A stretch of 64,000 nt of DNA, taken from Helicobacter pylori Shi112. GTDB lineage: Bacteria > Campylobacterota > Campylobacteria > Campylobacterales > Helicobacteraceae. The position numbers and the translations under genes are program-made. This document shows positions 8,937-17,249 of this stretch, piece after piece. The notes below the pieces were generated by a model. That model was not told where the DNA came from and searched no databases. It worked only from the letters and a program-made list of their open reading frames with translations. The stretch lies in NCBI RefSeq assembly GCF_000277405.1, contig NC_017741.1, positions 434,001-498,000 on the forward strand. Reading direction: 5' to 3'. How positions within the stretch are numbered: the stretch's first letter is position 1; every line of letters begins with the position of its first letter.

Positions 8937-9734
8937 CTACGACTCGCTTTTTTCATTTTCTTTGGCGTTATTTTCGCTATCTTTTGCGTTGTCATTTTCG
9001 TTGTCATTTTCGTTGTCATTTTCGTTGTCATTTTCGCTATCTTTGGGAGCCGGATTGACCATTTTGGCGATCAAAATAGAAAGCCCATAAAGCCCCACTA
9101 AAGGCAACGCCATAAAGATTTGACTCACCACATCAGGGGGAGTGATAATGGCTGCTACAATAAAAATCACTACAATAGCGTATTTAAAATACGCTTTCAA
9201 GCTCGCATCGGTAATCAAGCCCACTTTAGCCAAAAAATACGCCAAAACAGGCAATTCAAACGCCACACCAAAGCCTAAAATCAAGCGCGTGAAAAAGCTC
9301 ACATAACTAGAAGCAGAAATATTAGCCGCAAACACATCGCTCCCAAAAGTGGCTAAGTATTCAATGATGAAAGGGAACACCACATAATAAGAAAATGCCG
9401 CCCCAATTAAAAACATGCCGCTCCCAAAAAACACAAAAGGCAAAATCACTTTTTTTTCATTCTTGTAAAGCCCTGGAGCGATAAAGAGCCATAATTGCCA
9501 AAAAATAATAGGCATGGAAATGACGATAGCGGCTGAAAAACTGATTTTAACCGCTACCATGACCCCTTCAATAGGGGAGAGCTGAATGAGCGTGCCTTTA
9601 TAAGAATTTTTAACAAATTCAAAAATACTTTTCCAAAAATGAAAGCACCCCAAAAACGCCACTAGAATCGTCCCTACAGAAACCATCAAACGCTTTCTTA
9701 ATTCCTGTAAATGCGGTTTTAAATCTTCAAACAT
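8937..9734 (-). CDS. tatC: Twin-arginine translocase subunit TatC
   Basis: TatC is the polytopic receptor that recognises twin-arginine signal peptides in the inner membrane. The 265-residue protein has six hydrophobic segments, the cytoplasmic HLQELRKRL start, and the FxxPGLYKNEKK loop. Residues 230-265 form a hydrophilic tail made largely of the repeated unit ENDN. That tail is absent from most TatC proteins and comes from a 12-base tandem repeat. It overlaps tatB by eight bases and abuts queA. Confidence 0.96.
   Translation of the reverse strand: MFEDLKPHLQELRKRLMVSVGTILVAFLGCFHFWKSIFEFVKNSYKGTLIQLSPIEGVMVAVKISFSAAIVISMPIIFWQLWLFIAPGLYKNEKKVILPFVFFGSGMFLIGAAFSYYVVFPFIIEYLATFGSDVFAANISASSYVSFFTRLILGFGVAFELPVLAYFLAKVGLITDASLKAYFKYAIVVIFIVAAIITPPDVVSQIFMALPLVGLYGLSILIAKMVNPAPKDSENDNENDNENDNENDNAKDSENNAKENEKSES
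8989..9036 (-). repeat. Four tandem copies of a 12-base unit in tatC
   Basis: The plus-strand unit TTGTCATTTTCG occurs four times without change, coding for repeats of Glu-Asn-Asp-Asn on the minus strand. Because the unit is a multiple of three, copy-number change would alter tail length but not the frame. Confidence 0.95.
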
Positions 9735-10209
9735 GCTCTTTTTCTTTGTCGTGTTCTTTGGTGTTGTTATCGGTTGCTAATTTGACTTCTTTAGGAGATT
9801 CATCGCTTGAAACCTCTTTATTTAGGGCTTCTTCATTGGAAACTTCTTCGCTTAAATGGTTAGGGGTTGTGTTGGTTTCTAAGCTGCGTTGATAATCTTG
9901 CATCAAATCCTGAATGCTTTTAATCTCATTTTCTGCAGTTACTTTAGCGTCTTCTAATTCTTCAATCTTAACGCCCTTAAGACTCTCCACTTTGTTTTCA
10001 AAGAGCTTTTGATACTCTAGGGTTTCTTTTTTGATTTCTTCAATATTGATTTCTTTATCCAAAGTGTCCTTAGCGTCATTGAGCGTTTTTTTAACCGCGC
10101 GGAAAAACTTCACCATATCCACGACAGCCTGGGGGAATTTTTCTGGCCCTAAAAAAATAATCGCTACAACCAACACCACAAGGATTTCAAAAAAGCCCAT
10201 GCCAAACAT
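9727..10209 (-). CDS. tatB: Sec-independent translocase subunit TatB
   Basis: TatB pairs with TatC to receive folded twin-arginine substrates. The 160-residue protein has one N-terminal membrane helix (about 5-20) ending in the diagnostic FLGPEKFPQ hinge, then an amphipathic helix starting VVDMVKFFRAVKKTL, then a long acidic coiled segment rich in Glu and Lys. The length and acidic tail favour TatB over TatA. tatA is not in the window. The end overlaps tatC by eight bases. Confidence 0.94.
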   Translation of the reverse strand: MFGMGFFEILVVLVVAIIFLGPEKFPQAVVDMVKFFRAVKKTLNDAKDTLDKEINIEEIKKETLEYQKLFENKVESLKGVKIEELEDAKVTAENEIKSIQDLMQDYQRSLETNTTPNHLSEEVSNEEALNKEVSSDESPKEVKLATDNNTKEHDKEKEHV

Positions 10210-10329
10210 AATAATCTACTTTTACACCCTTTAAAATTTTATCGTTATTGTAGTGTAATTTTCTTTCTAAACAAGATTAAAAAGTAAAAGTTTGAATTTT
10301 GTTAGTCCTTGGTTCTAAAATTTTTATGC

Positions 10330-10335
10330 TAGAAT
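10330..10335 (+). promoter_or_regulatory. Probable -10 box of tRNA-Sec
   Basis: TAGAAT lies about 29 bases before the tRNA and is preceded by TTATGC, a form like that at other promoters in this window. A start near 10342 would leave a short 5' leader for removal by RNase P. Confidence 0.5.
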
Positions 10336-10363
10336 GCCACTAGTTATTCTTAACTTGCTTTAT

Positions 10364-10461
10364 GGAGAGTAAGCGTATCTGGTGTATGCCTTGGGCTTCA
10401 AACCCACAGAGTGCCTAGATGTCTAGGTGCTGAGAAGTTCGATTCTTCTACTCTCTCGCCA
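10364..10461 (+). tRNA. selC: tRNA-Sec (anticodon TCA), with an irregular acceptor end
   Basis: The 98-base sequence has the marks of selenocysteine tRNA: anticodon loop CTTCAAA, an extended six-pair D stem with a short loop, a long variable arm with a six-pair CCTAGA/TCTAGG stem, and encoded CCA. The T stem AGAAG/CTTCT fixes the following 3' acceptor strand as ACTCTCTC. Against the 5' bases this leaves position 1-72 unpaired and a G-U next to it, so the acceptor is one base out of register compared with a regular 8-pair stem. The gene may be decayed. Confidence 0.85.
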
Positions 10462-10476
10462 ATTCTTATTTTATTT

Positions 10477-12591
10477 TTAGTTTATTTTTGAATCAATAAT
10501 ATTATTCCATGCAAGTTTATGCTCTTCATTGATTTCTGTATTTTGCGAGATATTTTTAAGATAATTATTTATAAAATGTTCCGTGTTTTTAATCAGTCTC
10601 AAGTAATATTTTAAGGTATCATAAATTCCATTAACAATTACTTGACAACCATGTTCATGCTCAATTTTATCTATAATCTTTTGTAATTCTGTTTTGTTTT
10701 GAATGGGCAAAGTGCTTAAAATGTAGTATCGCTTAATAGGTGTTTGAGCAATTTTTTTATAAGCGTCTTGTAGCATAATACTATCTATAGCGATATTAAA
10801 TTTAATTTCTATAACTTCAAATAATTGTTTTTGTTCATCTAAAATTACAATGTCTCCAGCATTGCCACTACTTCTATCGCAACTATAATGAGAATCTAAA
10901 GGCTTTAAGCTTTTATTAGTAAAACGCCCTAGCTCTAAGATTAAACATTCATATATGCTAAACAAAGCCACTACAGGCAATATAGAAGCCCCCCTACTTT
11001 TATAAGCGTAGTTAAAATGTTTTTGTAGTGTATTGATGATAAAATCTATGCTATAGCTAGATTCTTTTATGATAGGCTTAACAAGAATAATAGCCTTTCT
11101 CGTTTTTTCTCTAATGCTTAAATAAAATAGAGCTTTTAAGTATGGTGTAGATAAGTTTGGATTTTTTTCTACATCATCTAAAATTTCTAAAAACGCTTTT
11201 TTAATAGAAACGCTTGAAATTTTTCCTGGATAATCTATGGTATAGGGTAAATTTTGTTCTAAACTTCTTGTAAGCCACCCACTTTCTTTCATAGCCCCTA
11301 GAAATTGCTTTTGCTTTAAAAAAGGCGTGATAAATTTGGTATCAAAACTTCTACCACTATATCCATTTTTCATATTTGCTTGATGAAACCTAATATCTTG
11401 CTCATGGTAGTTGCTTTTATAAACTAAGCTTGTGATTAAAACCGTATAAACACCCTTAAAAGTTTCTTCTTTTTCAACAATCATTTGAGCTTTTTGGAGT
11501 TGTGTTTTGCTTAAATTCAAGCTGTCTAAATTTTTTAAGCTCACACATTCTTTATAAATTTTTTCTAAAAATTCTAAAATTTTATTTTGCATATTATTTT
11601 CCTTAAGGGGTTGTTTGTAAAATTGATTTAATACTTCTTTCATGATAGCCTTAATCATAGGAACACACACGCTATTGCCTATGCGTTCATAAAGCTGTGA
11701 GTTTGTGCCTATTTTTTTGAAATCTTTAGGAAACCCCATAAAAGAAAAACATTCATTTAGAGTTAATTTTCTTACTAAATTATCCGTATAAATGAAATAA
11801 CGACCACTTTGCTCTTGACTAGCAATGGTGGGGTGTATACCCTTCACATGATAAATCCTATTAGGCTGTTTATGAACTCTGCTTAAATGTTCTGTATTTT
11901 CTCTTGTACCTTTAGTGCGGATTTTTTTATTACGATAGCCACAAAAAATAAGTCCTGAATTTTGCCTCTTAAGTAACTGGTTATCCAATAGAGTGTATTC
12001 ATAAGGTTCTAAAATCTCAAAATGACCACTCTTATCTAAAAAATTTTGCATGTCAGTAATAGGATTTGTTTTAATAGGATTAAAGTCAAAGACTTGAGAG
12101 CCTAAATATCCTACAATGATAATTCTTTCTCTATTTTGTGGGACTGAAAAATTTTTAGCGTTTAAAATTTGATAACTCACGCTATAACCTAAATTACTAA
12201 GGGCTTGTAACATTACAAATAGCGTGTTGCCCTTATTGTGTTTTAAGAGATTTTTTACATTTTCTAAGATAAAAATCTTTGGTTTCTTATTTTTTAAAAT
12301 CCTACAAATATCAAAAAATAATGTTCCCCTTGTTGTATCTTCAAAGCCTTTTTGCTTACCACATACTGAAAATGCTTGACAAGGAAATCCAGCACATAAA
12401 ATATCAAAATTTGGCATAGTGTTTGGATTTAAAAGAGTAATATCACAAGTGGAGTCATCATCAAAATTTGCTTGATACATGGCTATGGCATGGGGATTGT
12501 TTTCTGCACTAAAAACACATTTTAACCCTAAAGAATCTAAAGCAAGTCTAAAACCACCGATACCTGCAAATAAATCTGCATAAGTTAGCAA
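10477..12591 (-). CDS. Fused DNA cytosine-5 methyltransferase / PD-(D/E)xK restriction endonuclease
   Basis: Residues 1-325 are a complete C5 methyltransferase: motif I DLFAGIGGFR (6-15), catalytic Pro-Cys at 70-71 in GFPCQAFS, ENV at 110-112, QNRER at 152-156 and GNSVCVP at 305-311. Residues about 334-704 form a separate domain with a nuclease-like core, GDIVILD (Asp580) followed by EIK (Glu595, Lys597). An internal ATG at 11590-11592 (Met334) has its own AAGGAAA ribosome site, so the nuclease may also be made alone. The gene is accessory: it sits between tRNA-Sec and ruvB and is AT-richer than its neighbours. Specificity is unknown; a SacI-like nuclease family is a weak guess. Confidence 0.88.
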   Translation of the reverse strand: MLTYADLFAGIGGFRLALDSLGLKCVFSAENNPHAIAMYQANFDDDSTCDITLLNPNTMPNFDILCAGFPCQAFSVCGKQKGFEDTTRGTLFFDICRILKNKKPKIFILENVKNLLKHNKGNTLFVMLQALSNLGYSVSYQILNAKNFSVPQNRERIIIVGYLGSQVFDFNPIKTNPITDMQNFLDKSGHFEILEPYEYTLLDNQLLKRQNSGLIFCGYRNKKIRTKGTRENTEHLSRVHKQPNRIYHVKGIHPTIASQEQSGRYFIYTDNLVRKLTLNECFSFMGFPKDFKKIGTNSQLYERIGNSVCVPMIKAIMKEVLNQFYKQPLKENNMQNKILEFLEKIYKECVSLKNLDSLNLSKTQLQKAQMIVEKEETFKGVYTVLITSLVYKSNYHEQDIRFHQANMKNGYSGRSFDTKFITPFLKQKQFLGAMKESGWLTRSLEQNLPYTIDYPGKISSVSIKKAFLEILDDVEKNPNLSTPYLKALFYLSIREKTRKAIILVKPIIKESSYSIDFIINTLQKHFNYAYKSRGASILPVVALFSIYECLILELGRFTNKSLKPLDSHYSCDRSSGNAGDIVILDEQKQLFEVIEIKFNIAIDSIMLQDAYKKIAQTPIKRYYILSTLPIQNKTELQKIIDKIEHEHGCQVIVNGIYDTLKYYLRLIKNTEHFINNYLKNISQNTEINEEHKLAWNNIIDSKIN

Positions 12592-12748
12592 AATAAGTAT
12601 TTCCTATAAAAATTTTGATTTCGTAGTGAATACTATAACAAAAATGCTATAAAAATCAATATTTCTGCAATAAATATATGAGCTTGGTTTGAACACACCT
12701 ACGATTTTTGTGGATTAAAAGTTTTCATAGAAAATTCATATTGCCAAA

Positions 12749-13765
12749 CTAAAATAGACTTGCTGGAGTAGGGGTGGTTGTAGGGATTTTTAAAAGCGCA
12801 TGGGTTTTAGGCGTGGCGATTCTGCCTTTAGCGGTGCGCTCTAAATAACCATTAGCGAGTAAAAAAGGCTCAATCACATCTTCAATCGTGCCTTCATCTT
12901 CTCTCATAGATGCTGCAATCGTGTTCAAACCCACCGGTCGTCCTTGAGCGTTAGCCAACAAAGACAAATACGCCAAATCCGCTTCATCAAAGCCTAATTC
13001 ATTCACGCCTAATTCATTCAAAGCATGCAAAGTGATGTTTAAATCCATCAAGCTTGAATTTTTGACTAACGCAAAATCGCGCACCCTTTTTAAAAGCCTT
13101 AAAGCAATCCTTGGCGTGCCTCTACTCCTTTTAGCGATTTCATCAGCGCTTTCTTCTTTGATGTCTTGGTTGAGTTTGGCGGCGGCTTTTTTGATAATAA
13201 GAGCCAGTTCGCTAGGGTTATAAAATTGCATTCTAAAGCTCATGCCAAATCTGTCTCTTAAGGGGTTAGAGAGCATTCCGGCTCTGGTGGTAGCGCCGAT
13301 GAGGGTGAAAGGGGGTAAATCAATTTTAATGGTTTGAGCCGCCGGGCCTGAGCCTATGATAATATCCAACCTGAAATCTTCCATAGCCGGGTATAAAACC
13401 TCTTCAATCGCTGGGCTAAGCCGGTGGATTTCATCAATAAAAAGAATGTCTTTAGCTTGCAAATTCGTCAAAATGGCGGCCAAATCACCGCTTTTTTCTA
13501 TCATGGGAGCGGCGGTGATTTTGAGATTGGTTTCCATTTCTTTAGCGATGATATGGCTTATTGAAGTTTTACCCAAACCGGGCGGGCCAAAAAAGAGCAT
13601 GTGATCCAAACTTTCTTGGCGTTTTTTAGCCGCGCAAATAGAAACTTGCAAATTGCTTTTAATCTTTTCTTGACCGATATAATCTTCCCAAAGATTAGGG
13701 CGCAAACTCGCTTCTTGAGAAGTTTCAAAATCCAAAGTTTCTAAATTGACTATCCGTTCTTTCAT
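12749..13765 (-). CDS. ruvB: Holliday junction DNA helicase RuvB
   Basis: RuvB is the hexameric AAA+ motor that, with RuvA, drives branch migration of Holliday junctions. The 338-residue protein has Walker A GPPGLGKT at 60-67, Walker [10 protein letters not shown] near 106-114, the RuvB signature [18 protein letters not shown], and the C-terminal winged helix ending in [17 protein letters not shown]. Its start abuts the panB stop. Upstream lies the accessory methyltransferase; ruvA is not nearby, as is usual in this species. Confidence 0.97.
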   Translation of the reverse strand: MKERIVNLETLDFETSQEASLRPNLWEDYIGQEKIKSNLQVSICAAKKRQESLDHMLFFGPPGLGKTSISHIIAKEMETNLKITAAPMIEKSGDLAAILTNLQAKDILFIDEIHRLSPAIEEVLYPAMEDFRLDIIIGSGPAAQTIKIDLPPFTLIGATTRAGMLSNPLRDRFGMSFRMQFYNPSELALIIKKAAAKLNQDIKEESADEIAKRSRGTPRIALRLLKRVRDFALVKNSSLMDLNITLHALNELGVNELGFDEADLAYLSLLANAQGRPVGLNTIAASMREDEGTIEDVIEPFLLANGYLERTAKGRIATPKTHALLKIPTTTPTPASLF

Positions 13766-14578
13766 TTAATGATAACTTTCTAATTCGTTAGGGAAGTTTC
13801 CCTTTTTCACATCATCAGCGTATTGTTTGATAGCGTTTTGAACCAATTCTTTCCCCTTAAGGTATTCTCGCACGAATTTAGGCTTAAAACTATCAAAAAA
13901 GCCTAACATATCGCTCCACACTAAAATCTGCCCGTCGCAATCTTTACCGCTCCCTATGCCGATCGTGGGGATTTTGATTGTTTGCGTGATTTTTTGAGCG
14001 ATAGGGGTGGTTATACCCTCTAAAACCAATAAACCCGCACCGGCTTCTTCTAAACTCAAGGCGTCTTCTAAAAGTTTTTTTTGTTGCTCTTCATTTTTGC
14101 CCTTAATCTTATAACCTCCATCAAGACGCACGAATTGGGGCATTAAGCCGATGTGTCCTACCACGATAACGCCCTCATCAGTGAGCGTTTTAACCAGTTT
14201 CGCTTTTTCTTTCCCTCCCTCCAGTTTGATCGCGCTCGCTTGGGTTTCTTTATAAACTCTAATGGCGTTTTTTAGGGCTGTTTTTTCATCTTTATAGCTT
14301 CCAAAGGGCATGTCTGTGATGATAAAAGGAATTTTAGCACCCGCGCACACGGCTTTGGTGTGATAGAGCATCATTCCCACACTCGCATTTAAAGTGTCGT
14401 TTTGATTGAAAAAACTCATATTCAAACTATCGCCCACTAAAATCACATCCACTAGCGGATCAAATATTTGAGCGAATAGCGCATCATAAGCGGTGATAGC
14501 GATGATTTTTTCTTGATTTTTTTTAGCTTGGAGGTGGTTGAGAGTGATTTTTTTAATTGGGGCGGTTTGCATGCTCAT
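13766..14578 (-). CDS. panB: 3-methyl-2-oxobutanoate hydroxymethyltransferase PanB
   Basis: PanB adds a hydroxymethyl group to 2-ketoisovalerate, the first step of pantothenate synthesis. The 270-residue protein shows the family motifs [48 protein letters not shown] and [21 protein letters not shown] with the metal-binding acidic residues. The length is standard. It is transcribed away from the outer-membrane cluster and is followed directly by ruvB. Confidence 0.96.
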   Translation of the reverse strand: MSMQTAPIKKITLNHLQAKKNQEKIIAITAYDALFAQIFDPLVDVILVGDSLNMSFFNQNDTLNASVGMMLYHTKAVCAGAKIPFIITDMPFGSYKDEKTALKNAIRVYKETQASAIKLEGGKEKAKLVKTLTDEGVIVVGHIGLMPQFVRLDGGYKIKGKNEEQQKKLLEDALSLEEAGAGLLVLEGITTPIAQKITQTIKIPTIGIGSGKDCDGQILVWSDMLGFFDSFKPKFVREYLKGKELVQNAIKQYADDVKKGNFPNELESYH

Positions 14579-14678
14579 TGAAAAATCCTAAGTGTTAAAT
14601 ATAGTGGCATTGTAGCATGACTTTATTGGGGTGGGTAAAATTTCACTCAATTTTAACCGGTCATTTTAATTATTTTAG

Positions 14679-14684
14679 TATAAT
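14679..14684 (+). promoter_or_regulatory. -10 box for the HP1057-HP1054 gene run
   Basis: TATAAT lies 43 bases before the TTG start of the first outer-membrane gene. It is the only clear box in the spacer from panB on this strand and could serve the following close-packed genes. Confidence 0.65.
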
Positions 14685-14726
14685 TGGAAAAAACTTTTAA
14701 CAAACAATTCAAGGGATTTAGCGATT

Positions 14727-15449
14727 TTGGGTCTTAAAAAATATGTTATTTTATGGTTTTTAATGGGGTTTTATTCGGGATTGAACGCGCTTGATTATGA
14801 CACCTTGGACCCAAAATACTACAAGTATATCAAGTATTATAAAGCCTATGAAGATAAAGAAGTTGAAGAATTGATCAAAGACTTAAAAAGGGCGAACGCT
14901 AAAAGCGGGCTTATTTTAGGGATCAATACCGGGTTTTTTTACAACCATGAAATCATGGTTAGAACTAATAGCTCTAGCATCACGGGGAATATTTTAAATT
15001 ATTTGTTCGCTTATGGCTTGCGTTTTGGCTATCAAACTTTCAGGCCGTCGTTTTTTGCGCGCTTGGTCAAGCCAAATATCATTGGCAGGCGCATTTATAT
15101 CCAATATTATGGAGGAGCTCCTAAAAAAGCGGGCTTTGGGAGCGTGGGGTTTCAATCGGTTATGCTGAATGGGGATTTTTTATTGGACATTCCCTTACCT
15201 TTTGTGGGAAAATACCTTTATATGGGGGGTTATATGGGTTTAGGTTTAGGGGTTGTAGCGCATGGGGTGAATTATACGGCGGAATGGGGGATGTCTTTTA
15301 ACGCAGGATTGGCTCTAACGGTATTAGAAAAAAACCGCATTGAACTTGAATTTAAAATTTTAAATAATTTCCCTTTTTTGCAATCTAATTCTTCAAAAGA
15401 GACTTGGTGGGGAGCTATAGCAAGCATTGGGTATCAATATGTGTTCTAA
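14727..15449 (+). CDS. Outer-membrane beta-barrel protein (HP1057-like)
   Basis: The 240-residue protein starts with TTG after AAGGGA and has a signal peptide (YVILWFLMGFYSGLNA). After a charged segment it shows the pattern shared with the next two genes: an SGLILGINTGFF strand, a GLRFGYQTF strand, glycine-rich amphipathic strands, and a terminal aromatic YQYVF that fits barrel insertion. It is a paralogue of its two neighbours. The specific role is unknown. Confidence 0.87.
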   Translation: MGLKKYVILWFLMGFYSGLNALDYDTLDPKYYKYIKYYKAYEDKEVEELIKDLKRANAKSGLILGINTGFFYNHEIMVRTNSSSITGNILNYLFAYGLRFGYQTFRPSFFARLVKPNIIGRRIYIQYYGGAPKKAGFGSVGFQSVMLNGDFLLDIPLPFVGKYLYMGGYMGLGLGVVAHGVNYTAEWGMSFNAGLALTVLEKNRIELEFKILNNFPFLQSNSSKETWWGAIASIGYQYVF

Positions 15450-16293
15450 AAAAATAAAAAATCTCATTTTATGCTTTGGTTTTATTTTAGGCTTGAATGC
15501 TGAAGAAAATACGGCTCAAGAGAATATGACTGAAGAAAATACCCCTAAAGACGCTCCCGTTCTTTTGGAAGAAAAACGCACCCAAACGCTAGAGTTTGAA
15601 GAAAACAAGGAAGCTAAAAAAAAGATTGATGAAAAAAGCCTGCTTGAAGAAATCCATAAGAAAAAACGCCAGCTTTACATGCTCAAAGGGGAATTGCATG
15701 AAAAAAATGAATCCATCTTATTCCAACAAATGGCTAAAAATAAGAGCGGTTTTTTTATAGGCGTAATTCTTGGCGATATAGGCATTAACGCTCATCCTAA
15801 CGCTCGATCTTATGAGAGCTTTGAACCTTCAAGCAATATTCAAGCTTCTCCTTTGTTGTATGGCTTAAGGAGCGGGTATCAAAAGTATTTTGCTAACGGG
15901 ATTAGCGCCTTACGCTTTTATGGGGAATATTTAGGGGGGGCGATGAAAGGGTTTAAAAGCGATTCTTTAGCTTCTTATCAAACCGCAAGCTTGAATATTG
16001 ATCTGTTGATGGATAAGCCTATTGACAAAGAAAAAAGGTTTGCGTTAGGGATATTTGGAGGCGTTGGAGTGGGGTGGAATGGGATGTATCAAAATTTAAA
16101 AGAGATTAAAGGGTATTCACAGCCTAACGCTTTTGGGTTAGTGTTAAATTTAGGGGTGAGCATGACGCTTAACCTCAAACACCGCTTTGAATTAGCCTTA
16201 AAAATGCCTCCCTTAAAAGAAGCTTCGCAAACCTTTTTATATTATTTTAAAAGCACTAATATTTATTATATTAGTTACAACTATTTATTGTAA
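15439..16293 (+). CDS. Outer-membrane beta-barrel protein with N-terminal coiled coil (HP1056-like)
   Basis: I chose the ATG at 15439, which overlaps the previous stop by 11 bases, over a TTG 12 bases earlier. The 284-residue product has a signal peptide ending near FILGLNA-EE, then an acidic Glu/Lys-rich coiled-coil-like segment (about 20-90), then barrel strands beginning KSGFFIGVILGDIG and including GLRSGYQKYF. It ends in NYLL and not in an aromatic residue, which is unusual. A run of seven G lies in the YLGGAMKG codons. Function unknown. Confidence 0.86.
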   Translation: MCSKKIKNLILCFGFILGLNAEENTAQENMTEENTPKDAPVLLEEKRTQTLEFEENKEAKKKIDEKSLLEEIHKKKRQLYMLKGELHEKNESILFQQMAKNKSGFFIGVILGDIGINAHPNARSYESFEPSSNIQASPLLYGLRSGYQKYFANGISALRFYGEYLGGAMKGFKSDSLASYQTASLNIDLLMDKPIDKEKRFALGIFGGVGVGWNGMYQNLKEIKGYSQPNAFGLVLNLGVSMTLNLKHRFELALKMPPLKEASQTFLYYFKSTNIYYISYNYLL

Positions 16294-16301
16294 AGGCTAA
16301 A

Positions 16302-17246
16302 ATGTTGAAATTTAAATATTGTTTGATTTATATCGCGCTCATACTGGGACTTCAAGCGACAGATTATGACAATTTAGAAGAAGAAAACCAACAATTAGAC
16401 GAAAAAATAAACCATTTAAAGCAACAGCTCACCGAAAAAGGGGTTTCGCCCAAAGAGATAAATAAGGATAAGTTTGAAGAAGAATATATTGATCGATCTT
16501 ATCCTAAAATTTCTTCCAAGAAAAAAGAGAAATTGCTCAAATCTTTTTCCATAGCCGATGATAAGAGTGGGGTTTTTTTAGGGGGTGGGTATGCTTATGG
16601 GGAACTTAACTTGTCTTATCAAGGGGAAATGTTAGACAGATATGGTACGAATGCCCCTAGCGCGTTTAAAAACAATATCAGCTTAAACGCTCCTGTTTCT
16701 ATGATTAGCACTAAATTCGGGTATCAAAAATACTTTGTGCCTTATTTTGGGACACGATTTTATGGGGATTTATTGCTTGGGGGTGGGGTGTTAAAAGAGA
16801 ATGCGCTCAAGCAACCTGTAGGCTCGTTTATTTATGTTTTAGGGGCTATGAATACGGATTTGTTGTTTGATATGCCTTTAGATTTTAAAACTAAAAAGCA
16901 TTTTTTAGGCGTTTATGCGGGTTTTGGGATAGGGCTTATGCTCTATCAAGACAAGCCTAATCAAAACGGGAGGAATTTGGTAGTGGGGGGCTATTCAAGC
17001 CCTAATTTTTTATGGAAATCTTTGATTGAAGTGGATTACACTTTTAATGTGGGCGTGAGTTTAACGCTTTATAGGAAACACCGCTTAGAGATTGGCACAA
17101 AATTACCGATTAGCTATTTGAGAATGGGAGTGGAAGAGGGAGCGGTTTATCAAAATAAAGAAGATGATGAGCGTTTGTTGGTTTCGGCTAACAACCAGTT
17201 CAAGCGATCCAGTTTTTTATTAGTGAATTATGCGTTTATTTTTTAA
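16302..17246 (+). CDS. Outer-membrane beta-barrel protein with N-terminal coiled coil (HP1055-like)
   Basis: The 314-residue protein has a signal peptide (CLIYIALILGLQA), then a short coiled-coil region with the pattern NLEEENQQLDEKINHLKQQL, then KSGVFLGGGYAYG and FGYQKYF barrel strands in the same order as in the two genes before it. It ends LVNYAFIF with a terminal phenylalanine. The gene begins eight bases after its neighbour. Three such paralogues in a row suggest local duplication. Function unknown. Confidence 0.87.
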   Translation: MLKFKYCLIYIALILGLQATDYDNLEEENQQLDEKINHLKQQLTEKGVSPKEINKDKFEEEYIDRSYPKISSKKKEKLLKSFSIADDKSGVFLGGGYAYGELNLSYQGEMLDRYGTNAPSAFKNNISLNAPVSMISTKFGYQKYFVPYFGTRFYGDLLLGGGVLKENALKQPVGSFIYVLGAMNTDLLFDMPLDFKTKKHFLGVYAGFGIGLMLYQDKPNQNGRNLVVGGYSSPNFLWKSLIEVDYTFNVGVSLTLYRKHRLEIGTKLPISYLRMGVEEGAVYQNKEDDERLLVSANNQFKRSSFLLVNYAFIF

Positions 17247-17249
17247 GGC

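Noticed and set aside
8989..9036. CRISPR-like array
   Set aside because: The 12-base units are directly adjacent with no spacers and code for part of TatC.
15930..15945. G7 tract in HP1056 as a phase-variation switch
   Set aside because: Seven G is too short to argue for switching without strain comparison.
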